A DNA stretch of 64,000 bases from Candidatus Paracaedibacteraceae bacterium (GCA_019636055.1 JAHBYH010000002.1:310001-374000), one strand, 5' to 3'. Counted from the first letter of the stretch, positions 18,199 through 27,630 are shown. Notes: generated from the sequence alone by a model not told the origin. Program-made: numbers and translations.

Positions 18199-19514
18199 TT
18201 TTTCCATCCGTAAGCTTTGGCTAACACAAAAACAGGGTGTGTCGTCGTTAGCTGGTGTTCTGGCGATAGTCGCTCAATTCCTTGCAAAATATGCTCTCCG
18301 GCTAAGGGGCATTCTGAAAGAACTTGGCTGCTATTGTGGGATAGCGCTGTTTTAGCAACGGGTTTCCCGACTTTTAAAGCCACATCAAAGTTATCAACCA
18401 TCATCCCCCAGCTACCACCATGGCCAGAGCATCGCTCAATGACTGCAACCTCTAAGTCCGGGATGAGTTTAAGCATTTCAACCGCTTTGTGTCCCATATT
18501 TTGGGCACGAGAGTGACAGGATATATGGGCTGTAACCTTATCCCCTAAAGCTTGAATCCCGTCAGCAAGTCCTTTAGTTTTTGCTAATCTGACAATATAT
18601 TCCGCGATATCGACAGTATGTTTTGCTAACTTTTCCACATCAGGATGAGTTGTCAGTAAGGGCCATTCTTGCTTCAGCATTAACGCACATGATGGCACTA
18701 ATGCCATAACGGTATAGCCTTTATCAACCCACTGACAAAGTTCGGTTGCAATAGTTTCTGCTTGGCGAACCACGGCAGGGATGTTCCCCTGTTCAAGTTT
18801 GGGCATACCACAACATCCTGGATAAGCAACCTGAACATCGACACCATTTTTTGCTAGGATATAACGTGTTGCCAAGCCTAGATCCGGTTGATGATAATTC
18901 CCAAAACATGTTGCATAAATGACAACTCTTTCGCCAAAGCTAGGGGCTGAATTATTAACAGGTTCACCTGCTTTTGCTTGTGAGATCAACGTTGATTTTG
19001 AAAATTTTGGGACACTGGCTCGCCGATCAATACTTACAGTTTTTTCTATTAAAGATCGGCTGATTGTGTTGTCCGTCTTGGTCAACCAATTAACAGCCGG
19101 GGCGAGTGTTGTCCCTAACTTTCCGTTCCGATCCATTTCGCTTAGTTGGTTTTGAATAAAATTCTTTTGATTTGCATAGCGATAGCGCAACATCAAATGC
19201 GGAAAATCAAGATTGAATTCATGGGGCGGTACATAAGGACATTTAGTTAAATAACACATATCACATAAGGTGCACTGGTCCACTACATCGGGAAAACTAT
19301 CGCTTGAGACAGAATCAAGTTCACCTGTTTTTGACTCATCAATTAAATCAAAAAGTTTGGGGAATGAGTCACACAAATTAAAACACCGCCGACACCCATG
19401 ACAAATGTCAAAGACACGACGCATTTCTTCATCAAGTTTTTCAGGATTAGTAAAGTCTGGATTTTTCCAATCTATTTTGTGACGGATTGGGGCGTCAAGG
19501 CTACCTTCGCGCAT
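18195..19514 (-). CDS. Heterodisulfide-reductase/GlpC-like Fe-S protein
   Basis: A protein of about 439 residues with two 4Fe-4S ferredoxin-type motifs (CHGCRRCFNLC and CTLCDMCYLTKCP), then two cysteine-rich CCG-type domains (YPGCCGMPKLEQGN and ERCSGHGGSWGM contexts), as in GlpC and HdrD. It presumably passes electrons to or from the adjacent rubrerythrin. The open frame runs to a GTG at 19616, but those 34 extra codons cross a palindromic repeat; the family N-terminus REGSLDAPIRHKIDWKNPDF begins at the ATG at 19514, chosen here. It overlaps the DUF3501 gene by 4 bp. Confidence 0.85.
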   Translation of the reverse strand: MREGSLDAPIRHKIDWKNPDFTNPEKLDEEMRRVFDICHGCRRCFNLCDSFPKLFDLIDESKTGELDSVSSDSFPDVVDQCTLCDMCYLTKCPYVPPHEFNLDFPHLMLRYRYANQKNFIQNQLSEMDRNGKLGTTLAPAVNWLTKTDNTISRSLIEKTVSIDRRASVPKFSKSTLISQAKAGEPVNNSAPSFGERVVIYATCFGNYHQPDLGLATRYILAKNGVDVQVAYPGCCGMPKLEQGNIPAVVRQAETIATELCQWVDKGYTVMALVPSCALMLKQEWPLLTTHPDVEKLAKHTVDIAEYIVRLAKTKGLADGIQALGDKVTAHISCHSRAQNMGHKAVEMLKLIPDLEVAVIERCSGHGGSWGMMVDNFDVALKVGKPVAKTALSHNSSQVLSECPLAGEHILQGIERLSPEHQLTTTHPVFVLAKAYGWKK

Positions 19515-19585
19515 TGATTTTTTTCTAAAGTTTGGTGCTATTGATCGGCATTCTTTTGGGCGGTTGCTATGTGATGTGATATACC

Positions 19586-19628
19586 CCTCAACCGCTCTTT
19601 GAGCGACCTCTCCCACAAGGGGAGAGGG
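19586..19628. repeat. GC-rich double-hairpin intergenic repeat
   Basis: Two adjacent palindromes: CGCTC-TTT-GAGCG (19593-19605) and CCTCTCCC (19607-19614) paired with GGGAGAGG (20-bp region ending at 19627). The sequence is far more GC-rich than its surroundings. It lies in the 120-bp gap between rubrerythrin and the Fe-S gene. This layout is like REP/BIME-type elements in proteobacteria, and it may also trim or pause the operon transcript. Confidence 0.65.
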
Positions 19629-19632
19629 ATTA

Positions 19633-20058
19633 TTAAGCAGCTTCTTTTAAGGTTTCAAGAGCTCGTTGAAAGCGTCCTGCGTGGGATTTTTCGGCTTTTG
19701 CTAGTGTTTCAAACCATTCAGCAATTTCGTCAAAACCTTCGTCACGAGCAACTTTTGCCATGCCAGGGTACATGTCTGTATATTCATGGGTTTCGCCAGC
19801 GATAGCTGCGATCAAATTATCCTTGGTTGAGCCAATTGGTAATCCTGTTGCAGGATCTCCGGCTTCTTCTAGGAATTCAAGGTGTCCATGTGCATGTCCT
19901 GTTTCACCTTCGGCTGTTGAACGGAATACAGCAGAGATATCATTATATCCTTCGATGTCTGCTTTTTGCGCAAAATATAAATAGCGACGGTTGGCTTGGG
20001 ATTCACCAGAAAACGCATCTTTTAGATTTTGTTCAGTTTTTGAACCTTTTAAGGTCAT
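19633..20058 (-). CDS. Rubrerythrin-family diiron protein
   Basis: A 141-residue ferritin-like diiron protein. The helices carry the ligand pattern [17 protein letters not shown]..., [14 protein letters not shown] and EKSHAGRF (glutamates with following histidines), as in rubrerythrins, which reduce hydrogen peroxide. The C-terminal rubredoxin domain is absent, so electrons must come from another protein; the Fe-S protein next door is the obvious candidate. GGAGG precedes the ATG at 20058, favoured over the ORF start at 20094. Confidence 0.9.
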   Translation of the reverse strand: MTLKGSKTEQNLKDAFSGESQANRRYLYFAQKADIEGYNDISAVFRSTAEGETGHAHGHLEFLEEAGDPATGLPIGSTKDNLIAAIAGETHEYTDMYPGMAKVARDEGFDEIAEWFETLAKAEKSHAGRFQRALETLKEAA

Positions 20059-20132
20059 CTGTTTTTTCCTCCATAGATAGTTATTGTTGAACATCTTACG
20101 GTATTGCTCAGAAATGTCAATGGCTATTGACC

Positions 20133-20753
20133 TTAGGCAGGTCCCCAGTAACGAACATGTCCGGTGTCTACATGCACAAACCGTGAATATCGACCAACGC
20201 CTCCTGCTTTCAGGGATTTAGCGGCTTGTTGAATTTGTTTCATGGTACGCCCCGGGATCATGATGTCAGCTGCTTTACCGCATAAATGTTGGCTGTTTTT
20301 AGCAACTCCACAATTCGCAGATCGAAGTTGAGCATTTGTCTTTGGCGAACGATATCCTGAAATTAAATGGATGGGTTGTATTGAATCAATTTTATTTTGA
20401 ATGGCATGAATCAGGTGCATTAGATCTGGATCAAGATCATGCTCTTGATTGGTGCGATGATCGCGGAAATGATATTTGAGTTCAGCCATGGCTTGAGTAT
20501 TAAGCTCTCCATCTGCCCAAAATAAACAATTTTTTAAAGACTCGCCTGTATGCGTATTATAAAAACTAAGTTTCTTCTCAAGTGTTGGCACACCAGATGC
20601 CCAGCCGGATACAGTCAAAGCCGGAGCTGCGGTGACAAGAAGCCCTAAAGAAGCCATACCTTTTAAGAATTGACGGCGCTCAACTATTTTTTCTGACAAA
20701 ATGGGCACGTCAGCCCTTATTAACTCAGACACTAATCTTTCCTTATATCCCAC
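20133..20753 (-). CDS. Tat-exported DUF882 / M15-type murein peptidase (MepK-like)
   Basis: A 206-residue precursor with a twin-arginine signal (VERRQFLKGMASLGLLVTAAP, residues 24-44). The C-terminal half is the DUF882/peptidase M15A fold: ISGYRSPKTNAQLR, then the zinc-site motif NSQHLCGKAADI and the closing HVDTGHVRYWG. Family members such as E. coli MepK cut peptidoglycan cross-links in the periplasm. The N-terminus is longer than usual before the RR motif (25 residues). It follows the rubrerythrin cluster on the same strand but its own promoter is likely. Confidence 0.88.
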   Translation of the reverse strand: MGYKERLVSELIRADVPILSEKIVERRQFLKGMASLGLLVTAAPALTVSGWASGVPTLEKKLSFYNTHTGESLKNCLFWADGELNTQAMAELKYHFRDHRTNQEHDLDPDLMHLIHAIQNKIDSIQPIHLISGYRSPKTNAQLRSANCGVAKNSQHLCGKAADIMIPGRTMKQIQQAAKSLKAGGVGRYSRFVHVDTGHVRYWGPA

Positions 20754-20883
20754 TGCTTATCAATTGGTTATATCCTGATCTTGTTTTATTTGTCAAATTA
20801 TACGGGCAAATAGGTTGCTTTTTTTAAGTAAAAGCAGTACGTTACGGAGTAAATACTTATATTGTAATAATGGATGTTAAACG

Positions 20884-22473
20884 ATGCAGAATATGGCTGA
20901 AAAAATTCAAGAAGAACTCAGATCAGTTGCTGATCAAGCGAAATCATGGCCTTTTGAAGAGGCTAAACGAATTCTTGAACGCATAGGTCATAAAACGCCA
21001 GAAAAAGGGTATGTTCTTTTTGAAACAGGGTATGGTCCTTCTGGGTTACCCCACATTGGAACCTTTGGGGAAGTGATGCGAACAACAATGGTTCGCAAGG
21101 CATTCCAAATACTGAGTGATATTCCAACACGGTTGTTCTGTTTTTCTGATGATATGGATGGTTTGCGTAAAGTGCCAGATAACGTTCCAAACCAAGATAT
21201 GCTTCGTCAACACTTAAATAAGCCATTAACTCAGGTTCCGGATCCCTTTGAACAATATGAAAGTTTTGGCCACCACAATAATGCAATGTTACGTCGATTC
21301 TTGGATTCTTTTGGGTTTGAGTATGAATTTCAAAGTTCTTCGGATTGGTATAAAAGTGGCCGCTTTGATGCGTATTTAAAACTTGTCTTAGCCCATTATG
21401 ATGAAGTCATGGCTGTGATGCTGCCATCTTTACGAGAAGAGCGTCGTCAGAGTTATAGCCCCTTCTTGCCGATTTGCCGGAAGACAGGTGCTGTTCTGCA
21501 GGTTCCAATTATCAGTCGTGATTTAGGGGCTGCAACAATAACCTACCAAGATGATTTAGGAAAGATGATTGAAATCCCGATTACGGGGGGGCATTGTAAG
21601 TTGCAATGGAAAGCTGACTGGGGAATGCGTTGGAGAGCCTTTGATGTGGACTATGAGATGTCTGGTAAGGATCTTATTGATTCGGTCAAATTATCAACTC
21701 AGATTTGTCGCATTATTGGTGGTCGACCCCCTGAGAACTTTACCTATGAATTATTCTTGGACGAATTGGGGCAAAAAATCTCCAAGTCAAAAGGAAATGG
21801 TTTAACAATCGATGAATGGCTGAAATACGCGCCCGATGTTAGTTTGGCTTATTACATGTTCCAAGCGCCACGTAAGGCAAAACGTCTCTATTTTGATGTC
21901 ATTCCAAAGCACATGGATGATTACCTAACCCATTTGGCAAAATTTGAGACTCAAGACGCATTACAACAGCTAGACAACCCGGTATGGCATATCCATCAGG
22001 GTAATCCACCCAAAGCTGAAAGCGGTTTAAGTTTTTCCATTCTGTTGAATTTAGCAAGTGTTTGTAACGCCGAAGATCCGTCTATTCTCTGGGGATTTGT
22101 TTCGCGTTATCAACCAAACGCAACGCCAGAAACCCTTCCATTGCTGGATAAACTTATTAAGCACGCGATTGCTTATTATCATGACCGTGTCTTGCCAGAT
22201 AAGGTTTATCGTGCGCCAACAGACTTAGAGCGTTCTGCTTTGCAAGATCTTTTGGTTTTGCTTGGGGCAATGAATAAAAAATCTTCAGCCGAAGAGATTC
22301 AAACGGCAGTTTATGAGGTTGGTAAGCGTCATGCTTTTTCTGAGCTCCGTGCTTGGTTCTTATGCTTGTACGAAGTTCTTTTGGGGCAATCCGAGGGGCC
22401 ACGCATGGGATCATTCATTGAATTATATGGGATTAATGAAACAATTGCCCTTATTAATTCTAAACTTGCATAA
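20884..22473 (+). CDS. lysS: Lysyl-tRNA synthetase, class I (archaeal type)
   Basis: A 529-residue class I LysRS, the form found in archaea and most alphaproteobacteria. The HIGH-like motif is [10 protein letters not shown] and the KMSKS-like motif is KISKSKGNG. The N-terminal [19 protein letters not shown] and the C-terminal alpha-helical cage follow the family. It charges tRNA-Lys in the cytoplasm. An ATG nine bases downstream (20893) is an alternative start. No class II lysS occurs in the window. A long imperfect inverted repeat follows the gene. Confidence 0.95.
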   Translation: MQNMAEKIQEELRSVADQAKSWPFEEAKRILERIGHKTPEKGYVLFETGYGPSGLPHIGTFGEVMRTTMVRKAFQILSDIPTRLFCFSDDMDGLRKVPDNVPNQDMLRQHLNKPLTQVPDPFEQYESFGHHNNAMLRRFLDSFGFEYEFQSSSDWYKSGRFDAYLKLVLAHYDEVMAVMLPSLREERRQSYSPFLPICRKTGAVLQVPIISRDLGAATITYQDDLGKMIEIPITGGHCKLQWKADWGMRWRAFDVDYEMSGKDLIDSVKLSTQICRIIGGRPPENFTYELFLDELGQKISKSKGNGLTIDEWLKYAPDVSLAYYMFQAPRKAKRLYFDVIPKHMDDYLTHLAKFETQDALQQLDNPVWHIHQGNPPKAESGLSFSILLNLASVCNAEDPSILWGFVSRYQPNATPETLPLLDKLIKHAIAYYHDRVLPDKVYRAPTDLERSALQDLLVLLGAMNKKSSAEEIQTAVYEVGKRHAFSELRAWFLCLYEVLLGQSEGPRMGSFIELYGINETIALINSKLA

Positions 22474-22525
22474 TTTTATAAAAATGCTATGATCCATCCA
22501 ACCTTAGAATATTGTTGCTTATATT

Positions 22526-22568
22526 GACTCTCTGACGTTGTTATACTGTTGTTTGTCGAGGGAGTCAG
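22526..22568. repeat. Imperfect inverted repeat downstream of lysS
   Basis: TGACTCTCTGACG (22526-22538) and GTCGAGGGAGTCA (22556-22568) are inverted repeats with a 17-nt loop. No T-tract follows, so it is not a standard terminator. It lies 80 bp before the methyltransferase gene and could be an operator or mRNA structure. Confidence 0.4.
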
Positions 22569-22649
22569 TTTGGCTAGCTATACAGGGTATCTATTTTTGT
22601 TTTTTCTAAAGAAAATAATGGCGATTATATGAAGGTATTCAATCAATAA

Positions 22650-23597
22650 ATGCTTAGGGTTCAAGATTTTGTTGATCTTTTTAGGCGAGAAAAGCAAGGC
22701 CATCTCGGGAAATATGTTTACGAGTACCGGCCTGATATTTATGAATCAATTTTAAGTCAAGAAAGTTATTATCCATTTCATATCGAAAGCTTTTTGATTA
22801 GCAAGTACGCCAAGAATATTATCACCCATCTTGGAAAAGTTGGTTGTGTTTTAGAGTTAGGGCCGGGATCTGAGTGTCCCATTAACTATAAGACTGTTCC
22901 CTTGCTAAAAGAATTTATTAAGATTGGTGTTTATCCTGCTTATTGGGCTATAGATACCTTAAAATTATATGCAGATCAGGCTTGTGCTCTTATCAAGAAA
23001 ACAATCCCCTCTATTTCAACACAAAGTTATTGTTCTGATTTTTCAGGTGAATCTGGATTATTGCCTTTGGGAGATATTTTAGGGGCTAAACTTATTGTTT
23101 GTTTTGGGCAGTCTATTTTTGCCAATAATGCGCCTGAAATTTCAGAGATTATTTTAAAAAACATTGCCGCAATTATGCGTCCCGATGACTATTTGTTGAT
23201 TGGGCTGGATATGACGCGGGATCAGGAAAAAATTGAAAAAGCGTATAATACAGACTTAGGGCAGCAACTTTTATTTAATGCCTTTTTTTATCTCCAGAAA
23301 GAATTAAATCCTAAGGGATTTGATCCTGAGCAATTTCAACATCAATATAATTGGAATACCCTAAAAAATCGCGTTGAACTTTCTTTTGTTGCCTTAAGCG
23401 ATCAGCAATTTGAATTAGACAAGCAATATATTCATATTCAACAAGGTGACCAATTTATACTGATGTACTCTTATAAGCCCGACTTTTTAGAAATTGTGGA
23501 CTTATTAACTGTAGCAGGTTTATCGGTGGTTTCTGGTTTGATTGATGAAGTGAAAAATGACCAATATTCGTTTCTACTTATAAAAAGAACGCTGTGA
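22650..23597 (+). CDS. EgtD-like SAM-dependent methyltransferase
   Basis: A 315-residue protein of the histidine-methyltransferase/DUF2260 type. The SAM-binding loop is CVLELGPGSECPINYKTVPL (about 66-85), the charged strand-2 end is WAIDTLKLYADQA, and an acidic-Phe segment (YCSDFSGESGLLPLGD) follows, as in EgtD. Ergothioneine partners (egtB) are not nearby. Its stop overlaps the start of a histidine kinase gene (TGATG), so the two are translationally coupled. The product may be a small methylated metabolite used as a signal; that is inference. The ribosome site is weak. Confidence 0.7.
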   Translation: MLRVQDFVDLFRREKQGHLGKYVYEYRPDIYESILSQESYYPFHIESFLISKYAKNIITHLGKVGCVLELGPGSECPINYKTVPLLKEFIKIGVYPAYWAIDTLKLYADQACALIKKTIPSISTQSYCSDFSGESGLLPLGDILGAKLIVCFGQSIFANNAPEISEIILKNIAAIMRPDDYLLIGLDMTRDQEKIEKAYNTDLGQQLLFNAFFYLQKELNPKGFDPEQFQHQYNWNTLKNRVELSFVALSDQQFELDKQYIHIQQGDQFILMYSYKPDFLEIVDLLTVAGLSVVSGLIDEVKNDQYSFLLIKRTL

Positions 23598-24856
23598 TGT
23601 TTAATAAGCTTCTTTGTTTTATAGATCGACGGATTGAGCTTTTTGGTGGGGCTCAATATAAAACTTTTGGTCTCTTTGGTTTGATTAATTTTCCGTTGGG
23701 GCATCTTGTTTTGCAGTTGATGGGAACTGAAGAAAGCATTGTTGCGCGAGCCATTGCAACGCTGATCTGCATCCCTCTTGTTCTTGTATCCTATTGGCCT
23801 GCTTTTTTAAAAAAATATTTGAATTTATATTGGATTTTTATGCTGTTGTATTGCTTGCCGATATTTGGCGTCTATACGTTACTGGTTAATCAATCATCCT
23901 TGGATTGGCTCCTGAATTTATCATTGAGTTTATTTTTGTTATTTCTGCTTGTAGACTATATTTTACTGTTAATTATTTACAGTCTGGGGGCACTTATTGG
24001 CGTTTTTTTGTTTAATGTTTTACACCCTGATATTTTTTTTCTAGAAGAAATCCCACCTAATTTTATTTACGTCTATATCTCAATGATTCTTCTTGGGTGC
24101 ATCTTTGCCCGTAAAAAGGAGAAGATTGGGCATGACCGATTAAATACCCTTAAACTTTTAGCGGGAACAGTGGCGCATGAAATGCGAAGTCCATTAATGG
24201 CGATGTCTATTACATCCCATGGACTCAAAAAATATCTCCCCCAGTTAATCGATTCGTATTTTAAAAATAATGATCGGAAATTGACAGAATCCCAGTTAAC
24301 GTTTTTAAAACAGGCACCATTTGATTTAGAGCGGACTGGACGAAACGCAGGTCTTTTTATTGATATCCTTTTAATGAATCTGAAAGAAGATTTAAAAGAA
24401 AATAATAACACAATTTGTTCAATGAATTGTTGTATTGATGATGCTTTAAATAACTATCCTTTTATGGGGGGTGATCTTAATAAAATCCATTTATTACCCT
24501 CAGTGGATTTTAAATTTATGGGGGATGAAATATTAATTCGCCATGTCTTCTATAATCTGATAAAAAATAGTATTTTCTCTATAAAATCAGCGCGTAAGGG
24601 ATCTATTGTTATTTCTTGGGGTATTGAAAATAATAAAGGCATTGTTCGGTTTAGAGACACTGGCTTAGGAATTTCCTCAGATCATTTACCCCATATCTTT
24701 GAAAGGTTGTACAGTCAAACAAAATATGGAACAGGAATTGGCCTTGCATTCTGTAAAATGGTTATGAGCCATTTACAGGGCGATATAAGATGTTCTTCTG
24801 AGCTGGGGCATTATACGGAGTTTCAACTGATATTTCCGTTAGCCTCAGTAAATTAA
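23597..24856 (+). CDS. Membrane sensor histidine kinase with six-TM input domain
   Basis: A protein of about 419 residues. Residues 24-172 form six hydrophobic segments with almost no periplasmic loops, then the kinase core: H-box LLAGTVAHEMRSPLMAM (phosphorylated H195 of the longer frame), N-box FYNLIKNSIFSIKSA, G1 RDTGLGIS, F-box HIFERLY and G2 GTGIGLAFCKM. There is no receiver domain and no response regulator gene adjacent. The multi-TM input plus HisKA/HATPase layout resembles CqsS/LqsS-type sensors of small hydrophobic signals. The GTG at 23594 is an alternative start. Confidence 0.83.
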   Translation: MFNKLLCFIDRRIELFGGAQYKTFGLFGLINFPLGHLVLQLMGTEESIVARAIATLICIPLVLVSYWPAFLKKYLNLYWIFMLLYCLPIFGVYTLLVNQSSLDWLLNLSLSLFLLFLLVDYILLLIIYSLGALIGVFLFNVLHPDIFFLEEIPPNFIYVYISMILLGCIFARKKEKIGHDRLNTLKLLAGTVAHEMRSPLMAMSITSHGLKKYLPQLIDSYFKNNDRKLTESQLTFLKQAPFDLERTGRNAGLFIDILLMNLKEDLKENNNTICSMNCCIDDALNNYPFMGGDLNKIHLLPSVDFKFMGDEILIRHVFYNLIKNSIFSIKSARKGSIVISWGIENNKGIVRFRDTGLGISSDHLPHIFERLYSQTKYGTGIGLAFCKMVMSHLQGDIRCSSELGHYTEFQLIFPLASVN

Positions 24857-24934
24857 GATTGATTAATCAACTGGATATTTATTTTGATATAAATCAAACT
24901 GAAACTGTGTTTCTTTATTTAATGAGGTTATGAA

Positions 24935-25639
24935 ATGCAAAATTGTAATACTATGTCTCGCTATTTTGCGGAATTTTTAGGGACAGGAATTCTTGTTATG
25001 ATGGGGGTAGGAAGCGCCGTTTTAGCAGGATCATCTATTGGTGCTTTGGGTATCGGTTTGGCTTTTGGCTTAACATTAATGTTATTAATTTATATGATTG
25101 GCGGGAAATCTGGTTGCCATATTAATCCAGCCGTTACATTAATGATGTTTTTTACGGGTCACACAAAACTGGTGGATGCCCTATTCTACATTATCGTCCA
25201 GTTGGCTGGTGGTATTGCCGGTGCTTATGTGGTTTATATGGTGGCAACCGGTAAAGCAGAATTCTCTCTTGCTACGGGCTTTGCCTCGAATGGGTTTGCT
25301 GAACATTCACCGGCCGGATACTCTATGCACGCGGTTATGTTGGTTGAGTTCCTGATGACATCCGTGCTTTTGCTGGCTGTTTCAGCCACAATGAATCAGG
25401 ATTTTCCTGCCGGATTATCTGGGTTAGTTGTTGGCCTTGTTCTTGTTGCAATACACTTAGTCAGTGTTCCTGTCAGCAATACTTCTGTTAATGTGGCGCG
25501 ATCTTTGGGATCTGCCTTTATTGAAGGTGGATGGGCAATGCAACAATTATGGGTTTTTGCTGTTGCGCAAGCTGCGGCTGCAATTTTTGTTGCGGCACTC
25601 CATAAATGTTTTTTGGGGTATGCCAGTTGCTCTAAATAA
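24935..25639 (+). CDS. Aquaporin, AqpZ-like, with NVA in place of the second NPA
   Basis: A 234-residue MIP-family channel with six membrane spans. The first half-helix motif is normal (HINPAVTL, N64-P65-A66). The second, after VPVSNTSVN, reads N186-V187-A188-R189 instead of NPAR; codons are aat gtg gcg cga. H174 and R189 correspond to the AqpZ selectivity filter, suggesting water rather than glycerol transport. GAGG sits before the ATG at 24935. Single gene, closed by a strong terminator. Confidence 0.9.
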   Translation: MQNCNTMSRYFAEFLGTGILVMMGVGSAVLAGSSIGALGIGLAFGLTLMLLIYMIGGKSGCHINPAVTLMMFFTGHTKLVDALFYIIVQLAGGIAGAYVVYMVATGKAEFSLATGFASNGFAEHSPAGYSMHAVMLVEFLMTSVLLLAVSATMNQDFPAGLSGLVVGLVLVAIHLVSVPVSNTSVNVARSLGSAFIEGGWAMQQLWVFAVAQAAAAIFVAALHKCFLGYASCSK

Positions 25640-25653
25640 ATCGATTCATTCAT

Positions 25654-25682
25654 AAAAAAGAGCCCTGATTTGGGCTCTTTTT
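25654..25682. terminator. Bidirectional terminator between aquaporin and acetoacetyl-CoA synthetase genes
   Basis: GAGCCC (25660-25665), loop TGATTT, GGGCTC (25672-25677), flanked by A-run and T-run, so it works on both strands. The minus-strand stop codon lies within the T-tract. Confidence 0.88.
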
Positions 25683-27624
25683 ATGTTTGCAGTTCAGGGA
25701 TATCTTTATACTGAGATAGTGCTTCTGGATTGGCTAAGGATTCAAGGTTTTTGATTGTTTCATTGTGTATTGTCTTACGAACAGCAATTTCAACGATTTT
25801 ACCATTTTTTGTCCTCGGGATGTCTGTTACTTGAATTATTTTTGCAGGGACGTGTCGTGGTGTCGTATTATTTCTAATTTGCTGCTTAATCTGCATGACT
25901 AACTTGTCATCTAATTTGATTTTATCTCTGAGTTTTACAAAAAGAATTACCCGGACATCACTTTGCCAATCTTGTCCGATGACAATGCTTTCTATAACCT
26001 CGGGTATTTGTTCGACTTGGCGATAGATTTCAGCTGTACCAATTCGGACACCGCCGGGGTTTAAAACTGTATCAGAGCGTCCATAGATGATTAGACCATC
26101 ATGATCTGTTATTTCAACAAAATCCCCGTGGTGCCAGATATTTTTATAGGTACTAAAATAAGCACTATAATATTTTTGTCCGTCCGGATCATTCCAAAAA
26201 CCCAAAGGACGAGATGGGAACGGTGCCGTGCAAACGAGCTCACCTTTCTCTTGTACAATAGAGTTCCCTTCGTCATCAAAGACTTGAACTTTCATACCCA
26301 GTCCCCTACTCTGCAATTCTCCACGCCAGACGGGAAGGATGGGGTTGCCCAAAGCAAAGCAAGAGAGTATATCAGTTCCGCCGGATATCGACGCTAAGCA
26401 TAGGTCTGATTTAATTGATTGATATACATAATCAAATGCTTCGGGGACTAAAGGTGAGCCTGTGGACATGATCATCTTTAGTGACGTGAACGTGTACTTC
26501 TTGTTTGGTTGGCATCCAGTTTTCATAAGGCTATCAATAAATTTTGCCGACGTTCCAAAATGTGTGACGTTAAGATAATCAATTTGTGATAGTAAGCTAT
26601 CTTGGTTTGGATATGCGGGGTTACCATCATACAACATTAACGTTGCACCGCTGGCTAGGCCAGATGCGAGCCAATTCCACATCATCCAACCACATGTTGT
26701 GAAATAAAATAATCGGTCATTGGGTTTGATGTTGCAGTGAAATTGATGTTCTTTGAGATGTTGGATTAATGTGCCACCAGCACCATGGATAATACATTTT
26801 GGAACCCCTGTTGTTCCCGATGAATACATGATAAATAAAGGGTGATTAAAGGCCAGAGGCTCATAAATAATTTCGCTCTCTGGCTGAGCCAAAATTTCTT
26901 GGAATGTTATGTGATTATGGTGTTCACCGAGTTCAACAAAATCAACCACAATAATTTGATGAATTGACGGGATGTGCTGTTTAATAATAGTTAGTTTTTC
27001 CAGATTGGAAAATTTTTTTCCCCCATAAAAGTAACCATCAGTTGTAATGAGGATTGTTGGTTCAATTTGACCAAAGCGATCAATGACTCCTTGTGTGCCA
27101 AAGTCAGGAGAACAAGAAGACCAAATGCCTCCGATACTCGCTGTTGCCAGCATAAACATTATTGATTCTGGTATGTTAGGCAAATAGCCTGCAACACGAT
27201 CGCCTTTCTTAACGCCGTTATTTTTTAAGAAAGCAGCTATTTTGGCAACGCTTGATTTAAGTTCTTTTTTGCTGATCTGTCTGATTATTTGTTCTTCATT
27301 CCAAGAAATTATCGCCAGATCAGGTGCTTTTTCTATTAAGTTTTCAGCATAATTTAATGTTGCTGTTGGGAAAAAGACTGCTTCTTTGATATCCTCAGGT
27401 TTTTGCACGTAAGGTTTTTCCCCTTTATTGCCAATGATTTGGCAATAGTCCCAACACGTTAACCAGAACTGATCTAAGTTACTAATGGAGTAATCATACA
27501 TTTCCGGATATGTTTCCATGGAAAGTTGGCTCATGACATTATGTAAATGAGTTTCTTTGTCGTGTGGAGCCCATAAGGGTTGATTCACTGTGTCAATGGT
27601 TTGTATCCTCTGAGCCATAGTCAT
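25681..27624 (-). CDS. Acetoacetate--CoA ligase (acetoacetyl-CoA synthetase)
   Basis: A 647-residue acyl-adenylate-forming enzyme. The AMP-binding signature is YSSGTTGVPKCIIHGAGGTL, and the adenylation hinge region YGRSDTVLNPGGVRIGTAEIY and C-terminal PRTKNGKIVE with catalytic lysine are intact. The N-terminal ACS-type domain (SNLDQFWLTCWDYCQIIG) and total length match acetoacetyl-CoA synthetase rather than acetyl-CoA synthetase. It activates acetoacetate in the cytosol. It is last in a tight operon after leucine dehydrogenase and marC; leucine breakdown yields acetoacetate, so the set is coherent. Confidence 0.9.
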   Translation of the reverse strand: MTMAQRIQTIDTVNQPLWAPHDKETHLHNVMSQLSMETYPEMYDYSISNLDQFWLTCWDYCQIIGNKGEKPYVQKPEDIKEAVFFPTATLNYAENLIEKAPDLAIISWNEEQIIRQISKKELKSSVAKIAAFLKNNGVKKGDRVAGYLPNIPESIMFMLATASIGGIWSSCSPDFGTQGVIDRFGQIEPTILITTDGYFYGGKKFSNLEKLTIIKQHIPSIHQIIVVDFVELGEHHNHITFQEILAQPESEIIYEPLAFNHPLFIMYSSGTTGVPKCIIHGAGGTLIQHLKEHQFHCNIKPNDRLFYFTTCGWMMWNWLASGLASGATLMLYDGNPAYPNQDSLLSQIDYLNVTHFGTSAKFIDSLMKTGCQPNKKYTFTSLKMIMSTGSPLVPEAFDYVYQSIKSDLCLASISGGTDILSCFALGNPILPVWRGELQSRGLGMKVQVFDDEGNSIVQEKGELVCTAPFPSRPLGFWNDPDGQKYYSAYFSTYKNIWHHGDFVEITDHDGLIIYGRSDTVLNPGGVRIGTAEIYRQVEQIPEVIESIVIGQDWQSDVRVILFVKLRDKIKLDDKLVMQIKQQIRNNTTPRHVPAKIIQVTDIPRTKNGKIVEIAVRKTIHNETIKNLESLANPEALSQYKDIPELQT

Positions 27625-27630
27625 TACCTC

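Noticed and set aside
19515..19616. N-terminal extension of the Fe-S protein
   Set aside because: It begins at a GTG inside a palindromic repeat; the family N-terminus starts at 19514.
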